Shown: positions 25,596-31,749 of the stretch, piece by piece | How positions within the stretch are numbered: the first letter of the stretch is position 1 | Layout: each line of letters begins with the position of its first letter | Assembly: GCA_046160825.1 (NCBI GenBank) | Contig: JBJXHC010000058.1 | Coordinates: 31,580 to 95,579 of the forward strand | DNA: 64,000 nucleotides | Reading direction: 5' to 3' | Source: JBJXHC01 sp046160825 | GTDB taxonomy: Bacteria > Bacteroidota > Ignavibacteria > UBA10030 > UBA6906 | Notes under the pieces: model-generated | What the model saw: the letters and a program-made list of their open reading frames with translations, nothing else | The model's database searches: none | Told to the model about the DNA's origin: nothing | Translations under genes and position numbers: made by a program

Positions 25596-25841
25596 ATGAT
25601 AAGTTGCAGCAATTACGACTTTGTTGAAATAGCGTGCATGCATAGGTATCCCATTAAATTGACTATGAAAACTGGTGTGACTTTAGAGTGTATAGCCGTC
25701 GATACCAAGAACAATGAAGCACGTCAAGAGTGCATCAAAGTGAATGTAAACGGAACCGAGACATTAGTGCGTTTAGATAGTATTTCTAAATTAGAAGTAT
25801 GTGTTGAAAATCAGCACTTTAAAGAGATATATTTTAGCTAA
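25596..25841 (+). CDS. Rof-like Rho-binding antiterminator
   Basis: The product is 81 residues from ATG 25596, preceded by GAAGGAGAG. MISCSNYDFVEIACMHRYPI, then LTMKTGVTLECIAVDTKNNE and TLVRLDSISKLEV follow E. coli Rof (YaeO): the CDYDxxExACxH start, an Sm-like strand series and the RLDKI element. Rof binds Rho's primary RNA site and inhibits transcription termination. It is AT-rich, unlike neighbours, and lies in the rearranged segment between a broken VOC gene and a DinB-like gene with no attC of its own. It appears to be intact. Confidence 0.8.
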   Translation: MISCSNYDFVEIACMHRYPIKLTMKTGVTLECIAVDTKNNEARQECIKVNVNGTETLVRLDSISKLEVCVENQHFKEIYFS

Positions 25842-26003
25842 TTCACCGTACTTTACAAGCCGCTTTATCTGGCATGCAACAGTTGGCTCATGCCCGTTCC
25901 TCGCTAATATTAACCGGCAGTTTCCCGCCAGCTGGCTGGGCATTATGCCGTAAAACATCCCGTTTGGTTTGGGCGGCAGCTCTCAACAAGGAGTCGAAGA
26001 TAA

Positions 26004-26519
26004 ATGGCGAATAGTGAGTGGTGGCAGCGCGGTCCAGTCGACGGCGTCCCCGCCGTCCTTCAACCAATCGCGCACATTCTTCTTCAAGTACGCGAGAGTG
26101 TCGGCGAGCTCGTCGAGCCTCTGACGGAGCAAGAGTGGAACGCCCGCCCCGCCGGGGTAGCCTCCGCCGCTTTTCACGTGCGACATATTGCCGGCGTCAT
26201 CGATCGCCTCTTTACCTACGCCCGGGGGAACGGGTTATCGGCAGAACAACTCGCGGCGATTCAGTCGGAAGGTCAAGAACTTCTCACAGCGGACGTCGCG
26301 ACAGTTCTGGGCGCCCTATCGACACGAGTCGACACAGCCATTGCGGAGCTTCGCGAGATCGATGTGCCAACACTGAGCGACTTTCGCGGCGTGGGACGGG
26401 CCCAGCTCCCTTCGACTGTCATCGGTTGCCTGGTGCATGGCGCAGAACACGCGATGCGTCACGTAGGGCAGCTTTCGGTTACCGTTCGTATAGTTCGAAC
26501 TGGCACGCGTGAAGCGTGA
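26004..26519 (+). CDS. DinB-superfamily protein
   Basis: A 171-residue four-helix protein preceded by AAGGAGTCGAAG. The DinB metal triad can be seen: H in AAFHVRHIAGVIDRL and the spaced histidines of GAEHAMRHVGQL. Many DinB proteins use this site for thiol transfer or act as metal-dependent hydrolases; the reaction here is unknown. GC-rich, in contrast to the Rof gene just upstream, so the two have different origins. It is followed by a lone R''-type box (26542-26548) and then by attC 8. Confidence 0.85.
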   Translation: MANSEWWQRGPVDGVPAVLQPIAHILLQVRESVGELVEPLTEQEWNARPAGVASAAFHVRHIAGVIDRLFTYARGNGLSAEQLAAIQSEGQELLTADVATVLGALSTRVDTAIAELREIDVPTLSDFRGVGRAQLPSTVIGCLVHGAEHAMRHVGQLSVTVRIVRTGTREA

Positions 26520-26541
26520 ATGTCTCTCAGCTTTCTGCGCG

Positions 26542-26564
26542 GCCTAACAAGCTGAATCGCCGCA
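26542..26564 (+). other. attC fragment (R''/L'' remnant) abutting attC 8
   Basis: GCGCGGCCTAACAAGC has the form of an R''-L'' half site, but only about 23 bases lie before a second R'' (GCAGCCTAAC at 26562-26571) that belongs to attC 8. Two attC left ends in tandem indicate that most of one attC was deleted when two cassettes fused. Confidence 0.65.
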
Positions 26565-26709
26565 GCCTAACCAGCGGCTCAAGCTGACCGAAGGAGCGGA
26601 AGTGAAAAGCAATGCCGTCGCACAAAGAAAATAAATCATTCATAGCCTCCCGCGCGGTGTACGTGCGGGAGAATTTTCGTTGCGGCGGGTTAGCCGCAGT
26701 CCGTTAGGG
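26565..26709 (+). other. attC site 8
   Basis: R'' GCCTAAC (26565-26571), R' GTTAGGG (26703-26709), of the same sequence family as sites 1-4 (GCGGCTCAAGCTGACCG left arm, GCGGGTTAGCCGC right arm). Its extended R'' GCAGCCTAAC predicts a cassette starting GTTAGGCTGC, which does not occur upstream, so the original cassette start is gone. Confidence 0.82.
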
Positions 26710-26722
26710 CGCACGGAGAAGT

Positions 26723-27287
26723 ATGCATCAACTCCTCAAATTGGTTCTTATCTCTTTGGTAGGCGTTACAATCTGCCTTGGCCAAACAGAAAGAGATTCA
26801 ACGCTGAGAACCTTGCTTTATACTGACAAGGGTCACTGGGTTGGACTGAGAGGGGGTCTTATTGGCGGAGACGAGAAACTCGCTGATCGCTGGACGGCCA
26901 ACGCAATGTACGAGTGGCGTTTTGACAAATTCTGGTCATTGCCTCTTGAGGCATCAGCATTCAAGAGAGTGTCCGTAACTTGGGATGGAACTCAGCACTT
27001 TCGTCGAGTCCGAAAGTCTTCTCGCTTTGAGCATTGCTATCAAGCTAAGGTTTGGTCTAGGCCGCCCAGGGACAGACTTCTTTGCACAGACCGGCATTGG
27101 ATCAGGTTCAATCTATCCGGTCGTACATTACGCTGGTGGTATCGAGTATGGAGTCACTGAAAGGGTTGCTGTCTGCGTACAAGTGAGGCGCTATGCACCC
27201 AACATTGATATCGACAAGAACTTCTACTCAATCGGCGTGAATCTGAATCTGACGTCAGATAGATTGCGAGAGAGCTATCTTCAATAG
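26723..27287 (+). pseudogene. Cassette 9: outer-membrane beta-barrel-like protein, frameshifted
   Basis: The first frame (ATG 26723) has a signal peptide (MHQLLKLVLISLVGVTICLG) and WVGLRGGLIGGDEK followed by strand-like sequence. The logical continuation lies one base further along (TGIGSGSIYPVVHYAGGIEY, then NFYSIGVNLNL), ending at 27287. The second frame opens after a TAA at 26976, so an extra base lies at about 26979-27010. Joined, it reads as a roughly 187-residue outer-membrane barrel of the OmpW/porin-like kind. Either a genuine pseudogene or a sequencing error. Confidence 0.6.
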
Positions 27288-27305
27288 GAGCTCATTGCCC
27301 GTGCG

Positions 27306-27416
27306 CCCTAACCAGCGGCTCCCCGCCAAGCATGAGGCGGGGTTTCGTCCCGCTTTCACAACAGCGGGGCTCAACAAGCTAGCTGACGGATTGAGCCCCG
27401 ACAAAAGAGTCGGGGC
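27306..27416 (+). repeat. attC site 9 broken up by three GC-rich hairpins
   Basis: R'' CCCTAAC (27306-27312) plus CAGCGGCT begin as in sites 1-4, and the extended R'' (GTGCGCCCTAAC) complements the start of cassette 9 (GTTAGGGCGCAC at 26703). The site is then replaced by hairpins CCCCGCC/GGCGGGG (27321-27342), CCCGCT/AGCGGG (27349-27368) and GCCCCGAC/GTCGGGGC (27395-27416). No proper R' follows, so this attC should no longer recombine. Confidence 0.7.
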
Positions 27417-27456
27417 AAGCTGTTGGCGAATTGAATTTGCTCTGGTGCAGTAGAGT

Positions 27457-27774
27457 GTGAAAAAAAATAATCATATACTTAGCGGCGCAGGTGCGGGTAG
27501 TAAAAACAAAATCAGTCTACTCCGCAGCTTAGCCGCCGTGTTGAATGAGCGACAAGCGGCACACAAATGGCCAGCCACTATCGCCATTCGGAAGCAGCTG
27601 ATTGCCGACGGCACACTTGTGCAAAATGGCGCCTTTTATGAGTTCACAAGAGATGTGGAGTTTTCTAGCCCTAGTGCGGCAGCGGCAGTCATCGAAGGCG
27701 GAAGCGCGAATGGACTTATTGAGTGGAAAACCCAAGACGGAAGAGTCCTCAAGGATCTCGACGAACAGGCCTAA
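27457..27774 (+). CDS. DUF4357-domain protein (last cassette)
   Basis: The product is 105 residues from GTG 27457. The second half, SPSAAAAVIEGGSANGLIEW followed by KTQDGRVLKDLDEQA, matches the DUF4357 module usually found at the C-terminus of GIY-YIG or restriction-associated proteins. The first half (SLLRSLAAVLNERQAAHKW) may be a small helical domain. The stop TAA lies inside an R'' box, as in cassettes 2 and 5, so this was a cassette gene. It is at the distal end of the array. Confidence 0.7.
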   Translation: MKKNNHILSGAGAGSKNKISLLRSLAAVLNERQAAHKWPATIAIRKQLIADGTLVQNGAFYEFTRDVEFSSPSAAAAVIEGGSANGLIEWKTQDGRVLKDLDEQA

Positions 27775-27798
27775 CGCCTTTCTTCAACCCTCGCAGCA
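27769..27798 (+). other. Half attC at the array end
   Basis: GGCCTAAC (R'' at 27769-27775) followed by CGCCTTTCTTCAACCC resembles the left half of an attC, but no R' is found before the peroxiredoxin gene starting at 27870. This marks the right end of the integron as it now stands. Confidence 0.55.
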
Positions 27799-27869
27799 AA
27801 GATTTACAATAAAAGTCCAAGCAACAATATTTCTTTCCAATCAACTCCCCAATCATAGGAGGAATCACC

Positions 27870-28529
27870 ATGTCACTACGCATCAACGACCCGGCTCCGG
27901 ATTTTACGGCAGCCACCACAGAAGGAACCGTCCATTTCCACGAATGGATCGGTGAACAATGGGCAATACTGTTCTCGCATCCCAAGGATTATACACCGGT
28001 CTGTACGACCGAGCTTGGATACATGGCTCGGCTCGCGCCTGAATTCGCAAAGCGCAACTGCAAAGTCATCGGCCTCAGTGTTGATCCTGTGGAAAGCCAC
28101 AAGGGATGGGCGAAAGACATCGAGGAGACCCAGGGTCATGCCGTGAACTACCCGATGATTGGAGACACTGATCTTGCAGTCTCGAAACTATACAACATGC
28201 TGCCTGCAGAAGAGGCTGGAACATTCGAGGGCCGCACAGCCGCAACCAACTCAACTGTCCGCTCCGTTTTTATCGTCGGTCCCGATAAGAAGATAAAACT
28301 GATGCTTACATATCCCATGACAACAGGACGTAACTTTGATGAGATCCTGCGAGTGCTGGACTCCATGCAGTTGACGATGAAGCACAGAGTGGCAACGCCT
28401 GTCAATTGGAAAAATGGAGACGAAGTGATTATCGTCCCCGCAGTATCGGATGATGATGCGAAGAAGATGTTTCCTTCCGGGTGGAAAACCGTGAAGCCTT
28501 ATCTGCGGCTGGTGAAGCAACCGGTCTGA
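27870..28529 (+). CDS. 1-Cys peroxiredoxin (Prx6 type)
   Basis: A 219-residue thiol peroxidase that reduces H2O2 and organic peroxides in the cytoplasm. The peroxidatic site is P38-KDYTPVC45, with the CTTELG ending typical of Prx6; the Prx6 C-terminal part (RVATPVNWKNGDEVIIVPAV and DAKKMFP) is complete, and no resolving cysteine is seen at the usual 2-Cys place. Strong RBS (AGGAGG) before ATG. It is the first non-cassette gene to the right of the integron. Confidence 0.95.
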   Translation: MSLRINDPAPDFTAATTEGTVHFHEWIGEQWAILFSHPKDYTPVCTTELGYMARLAPEFAKRNCKVIGLSVDPVESHKGWAKDIEETQGHAVNYPMIGDTDLAVSKLYNMLPAEEAGTFEGRTAATNSTVRSVFIVGPDKKIKLMLTYPMTTGRNFDEILRVLDSMQLTMKHRVATPVNWKNGDEVIIVPAVSDDDAKKMFPSGWKTVKPYLRLVKQPV

Positions 28530-28562
28530 TCCTCTCATCGCTTTCAGTGAATTTGATTATTT

Positions 28563-29159
28563 ATGAAAACAAGAAAGCTCCACAGAATCATCGGTGTCAC
28601 TCTGTTACTTCCGTTCGTCGGATGGGCGGTCACTGGACTCATTTTTTTCATCAAACCCGGATATGCGGATGCGTACGATATGCTGACGGTGAAAACGTAT
28701 CCGCTGGGAGGAAGCACACAGGTTCGACCTGACTCCGCGTGGCATGAATTCCGGTATTTCAGGACTATACTTGGCGATCACCTCATCGTCCGTTCTGCGG
28801 ACGGATGGCAACATCTTGACCCGCAGAGTTTGAATCCAAGAGATCCTCCCATGGAAGACCAGATCAGGAAATTGGTTGGGGATGCCTTCACTGCAAATTC
28901 TCAGCGTTACGGGAATGTCTCGCGTGTGTCGGGCGATTCCATCTCGACCGATACGGGAATTGAGGTGACTCTTGATTGGACCCGGTTGAGTTTGTATCAG
29001 AGAGGCAAAGACACCGACCGTATAGATTTGCTGTACAAGATACACTACTTGCAATGGACCGGAGTAGACAGCGTGGACAAGTTTCTCGGCCTCGCCGGAC
29101 TTGTGCTCGTGTTGTTGTTGACGGTTCTGGGAGCAAGGCTTGCCTTCAAAGCCAACTAA
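28563..29159 (+). CDS. PepSY-associated membrane protein
   Basis: A 198-residue protein with an N-terminal membrane helix (LHRIIGVTLLLPFVGWAVTG), a periplasmic PepSY-like part at about 45-160, and a C-terminal helix (KFLGLAGLVLVLLLTVLGAR). This is the short form of PepSY-TM proteins (WxxxRxxHR-like start, here TRKLHRIIG). PepSY modules act as protease inhibitors or in iron reductase systems; the role here is unclear. Its 3' end overlaps the next ORF. Confidence 0.7.
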   Translation: MKTRKLHRIIGVTLLLPFVGWAVTGLIFFIKPGYADAYDMLTVKTYPLGGSTQVRPDSAWHEFRYFRTILGDHLIVRSADGWQHLDPQSLNPRDPPMEDQIRKLVGDAFTANSQRYGNVSRVSGDSISTDTGIEVTLDWTRLSLYQRGKDTDRIDLLYKIHYLQWTGVDSVDKFLGLAGLVLVLLLTVLGARLAFKAN

Positions 29160-29694
29160 AAAAAAGTCCGCTCAGTCGGCATCCGGCAAGAACGCTGAAT
29201 TCACTTCGGTGCTGGAGCGCTCCGACAACAAACTTTGGGGAGGACACTTTGAAGTCCCAGCCCGAGTTGCAAAGAACATGATTGACGGCTCATCGCGCCG
29301 CGTTGTCTGCACGCTAAACGACTCGGTGGAATACCAGTGCGCATTGCTTCCACACGGCAACGGTACATTTGTGATTACTGTGAATAAGAAGTTGCGCGAT
29401 GCGTTGCACCTGTTGTATGGAATGCCGGTGGAAGTCCGCCTGCGGAAAGATGAGAGCAAATACGGCCTACCCATGCCGGAGGAATTGGAAGAGCTCCTGC
29501 GTCAGGATAAAGAAGGAGCGAGGCTCATGCATTCGCTCACACCGGGAAAGCTTCGCACTCTTTTGTATATTATCGGCGGAGTGAAAAATCCTGCTGCGAG
29601 GGCTTCGAGATCTGTCGTCATCGTCCAGCACCTCAAGAGCAACAAAGGGAAGATCAACTACAGACAACTGAACGAATCAATGCGAAAACGGTAG
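29140..29694 (+). CDS. DUF1905/YdeI-type protein
   Basis: The product is 184 residues if translation starts at TTG 29140, overlapping the previous gene by 20 bases; no in-frame ATG precedes the conserved part. WGGHFEVPARVAKNMI, then RVVCTLNDSVEYQCALLPHG and GTFVITVNKKLRDAL are the DUF1905 beta-barrel. The C-terminal helical part (LHSLTPGKLRTLLYIIGGVK-like) matches the YdeI/OmpD-associated region. YdeI relatives have been linked to bacteriocin or antimicrobial-peptide resistance, but the biochemical function is not established. Confidence 0.78.
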   Translation: MPSKPTKKKSAQSASGKNAEFTSVLERSDNKLWGGHFEVPARVAKNMIDGSSRRVVCTLNDSVEYQCALLPHGNGTFVITVNKKLRDALHLLYGMPVEVRLRKDESKYGLPMPEELEELLRQDKEGARLMHSLTPGKLRTLLYIIGGVKNPAARASRSVVIVQHLKSNKGKINYRQLNESMRKR

Positions 29695-29723
29695 ACGATT
29701 ATCATGGAAGGAGTGGAGTCATA

Positions 29724-30446
29724 ATGGAAAAGCCATCAGCGCTTCCGGCAACCATATTGGGTTTGTGCATTGGCCTCGGACTCGTCGTGGCGGGGTTTGC
29801 GCTTGGTCATGGCGTGTATGCGAGCCGTATTGCCGACCGTGTTGTAAGCGTACGCGGCCTTGCCGAGAGGGAAGTCGACGCCGACCTTGCCATCTGGCCG
29901 GTGACGTTCAAGGAGGCGGGGAACGACCTCGCGCAACTCCAACGCAGTATTGATACGAAGCGCGAGACGATTGCACGCTTCCTCGAATCAGCGGGATTCA
30001 AACGGGCAGAGGTTTCCTACTCGGCATCGAAGATCAACGATACGCAGGCTGAGGCATACGGCGGAGCGCAAATGCAGCCCAAATTCCGGTATGTTGCCCA
30101 GGCTACCGTTACCCTGCGCTCCACCAACGTCGCGGCCGTGAAGAAAACAATTGAACAATCGGGTCAGCTTGTCGCCGGTGGTATCGCACTGGCTGAGAAT
30201 TGGGAGAACCGAACACAATACCTCTTCACCGGACTCAATTCAATCAAGCCCGAGATGATCGAGGCGGCAACCAAGAGTGCGCGGGAGTCTGCCGAAAAGT
30301 TTGCCACGGATTCCGGAAGCAAGGTCGGGAAAATCAAAAGTGCCTCGCAAGGATTATTTGAGATTAGCGATCTGGATGCGAACTCACCTGATAGGAAACA
30401 GGTTCGCGTGGTCACCAGGGTCGATTATTTTCTGGTTGATGAATGA
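29724..30446 (+). CDS. SIMPL-domain protein
   Basis: A 240-residue protein with an N-terminal membrane anchor (ATILGLCIGLGLVVAGFALG), then the SIMPL/DUF541 fold: RVVSVRGLAEREVDADLAIW, a long helix (DTKRETIARFLESAGF), VSYSASKINDTQAEAYGG, and the ending VRVVTRVDYFLVDE. SIMPL proteins are periplasmic or outer-envelope proteins linked to stress responses. A hairpin terminator (30479-30498) follows. Confidence 0.85.
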   Translation: MEKPSALPATILGLCIGLGLVVAGFALGHGVYASRIADRVVSVRGLAEREVDADLAIWPVTFKEAGNDLAQLQRSIDTKRETIARFLESAGFKRAEVSYSASKINDTQAEAYGGAQMQPKFRYVAQATVTLRSTNVAAVKKTIEQSGQLVAGGIALAENWENRTQYLFTGLNSIKPEMIEAATKSARESAEKFATDSGSKVGKIKSASQGLFEISDLDANSPDRKQVRVVTRVDYFLVDE

Positions 30447-30478
30447 TACGATATTAAACCATTGGTGCCTCTTTCAGG

Positions 30479-30498
30479 CCAACGATAGCCATCGTTGG
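30479..30498 (+). terminator. Rho-independent-like terminator after the SIMPL gene
   Basis: Perfect 8-base stem CCAACGAT / ATCGTTGG with loop AGCC, followed by GCATTCTTTATT. It lies 33 bases after the stop codon and before the dioxygenase gene. Confidence 0.65.
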
Positions 30499-30535
30499 GC
30501 ATTCTTTATTATCGACACAACACTGAAGGTCAAAC

Positions 30536-31546
30536 ATGAATAGACGGGATATGCTCAAGGGGGTTGGTGCCATCGGACTTGGTTCCATGATTCCGCTGGG
30601 CAAGTCATCGGGCGAAGTGCGAGCGACAAGAAAAGAACTGACAAGGGATCAACTTATACGCGATGGTGTCTGTTGGCTTACGCCGCAGGAAACGGAAGGA
30701 CCGTACTATTTCAATCCGAGTCTCGTTCGTCAGGATATCAGGACGGACGTTGATACCGGGACGGTTCATACAGGCCTGCAACTGAACATGACATTCACGG
30801 TTATCGACATTGATTGCAATCCCATCCCCAACGTCCTCGTGGACATATGGCACTGCGATAAAGACGGAGTGTATTCCGGATATGTTCAGCCGGGTGGAAA
30901 CACGGTGGGTCAGGATTTTATGAGAGGAATACAGATGACCGATGCAAACGGACAATGCTCATTCATCACCAGCTATCCGGGATGGTACCCGGGCCGTGCA
31001 ACACATGTGCATTTCAAAGTCCGTTTGAATTCCACCACGTACGTGACATCCCAATACGCATTTCCCGATAGCGTCAACAATGCCGTGTATGTGACGCCGT
31101 TGTATGTCGCACGCGGGCCAAACCCTACGACGAATGCAAGCGACGGTATATTTCAGAACGCCAATCCGCAATATCAGGTTATGGCGGCGACTCCCAATGC
31201 GACGACCGGTGGTTATGATGGCACGTACACCATCGGCGTCAGTGGAGCCACAGGTGTTGATGAACCGGTGCCGGAGATTCCCGGAGAGTTTTCTCTTAAA
31301 CAGAATTTTCCCAATCCATTCAATCCATCTACAATGATTGGCTATAACCTTCCTGTGCAAACCCACGTCAAGCTCGTGGTCTATGATGTTTTGGGACGTT
31401 TGGTGGCGACGTTGGTCGATGGAGAACAATCCGCCGGACCGCATGAAGTTCCGTTTGATGGTAGTGCGCTCAATAGCGGATTTTATTTCTATAGGCTTAC
31501 CGCTGGGAGCTTTGTTCACACGAGGGAGATGCTGCTCCTCAAGTAG
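30536..31546 (+). CDS. Exported intradiol ring-cleavage dioxygenase with T9SS sorting tail
   Basis: A 336-residue protein in three parts. Residues 1-22 form a Tat-like leader (MNRRDMLKG). Residues about 50-240 are the intradiol dioxygenase fold: GPYYFN near the start, VDIWHCDKDGVYSGY, then SYPGWYPGRATHVHFKV, giving iron ligands Y113 or Y116, Y151, H157 and H159. From about 255 on is a T9SS type A tail (FSLKQNFPNPFNPSTMIGYN, then LVVYDVLGRLVATL and REMLLLK). The enzyme class cleaves catechol or protocatechuate rings using Fe(III). The tail would place it on the cell surface or outside, where the true substrate is unknown. Confidence 0.88.
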   Translation: MNRRDMLKGVGAIGLGSMIPLGKSSGEVRATRKELTRDQLIRDGVCWLTPQETEGPYYFNPSLVRQDIRTDVDTGTVHTGLQLNMTFTVIDIDCNPIPNVLVDIWHCDKDGVYSGYVQPGGNTVGQDFMRGIQMTDANGQCSFITSYPGWYPGRATHVHFKVRLNSTTYVTSQYAFPDSVNNAVYVTPLYVARGPNPTTNASDGIFQNANPQYQVMAATPNATTGGYDGTYTIGVSGATGVDEPVPEIPGEFSLKQNFPNPFNPSTMIGYNLPVQTHVKLVVYDVLGRLVATLVDGEQSAGPHEVPFDGSALNSGFYFYRLTAGSFVHTREMLLLK

Positions 31547-31632
31547 TCCTGAAGCCCTCGGTCAAGCGAGGACGCCCGCCTTCGGCGAGGCAAGCTTGAC
31601 CTACTCCGCAGATCGATAGGTAGTAGGACAAA

Positions 31633-31653
31633 CCCCGCCACAAAATGGCGGGG
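31633..31653. repeat. CCCCGCCA/TGGCGGGG hairpin in a repeat-rich intergenic region
   Basis: The 203 bases between the dioxygenase and uvrC have no gene. They hold an 8-base perfect hairpin (31633-31653) of the same type as those that disrupt attC 9 at 27321-27416, and a GC-rich CGCCCGCCTTCGGCGAGG segment at about 31570-31590. These look like small palindromic REP-type elements. Confidence 0.6.
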
Positions 31654-31749
31654 CAGGCTGTCCCCGTTTGTCCGCTACGTGTAATCCAGCAATGCAACCT
31701 CCAGAGCATTCCCCTTGACCTCGGCTCTCATTTTTTGTTCTTTTCATCC

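Larger units (their letters stand above)
18506..27775. mobile_element. Chromosomal integron: intI, attI region and array of about ten cassettes
   Basis: An integron integrase gene on the minus strand is followed, on the other side of a 143-base attI region, by plus-strand genes separated by attC recombination sites. Seven cassettes (boundaries at 19605, 20301, 21006, 22075, 22718, 24153, 24860, 25377) each start with bases complementary to the R'' box at their own end, which is decisive for cassettes. An eighth segment (to 26703) is rearranged, the ninth (from 26704) has a destroyed attC, and the last ends in a half attC at 27769-27775. Sites 1-4 and 8 are one sequence type; sites 5-7 are three others. 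Confidence 0.93.

Noticed and set aside
25842..26003. Possible attC between the Rof and DinB genes
   Set aside because: No R''/R' pair of the YYAAC / GTTRR form with facing arms could be found, only GC-rich partial repeats.
31645..31749. Longer N-terminus for UvrC
   Set aside because: These codons come from a palindromic repeat region; UvrC normally begins shortly before the GIY-YIG domain.
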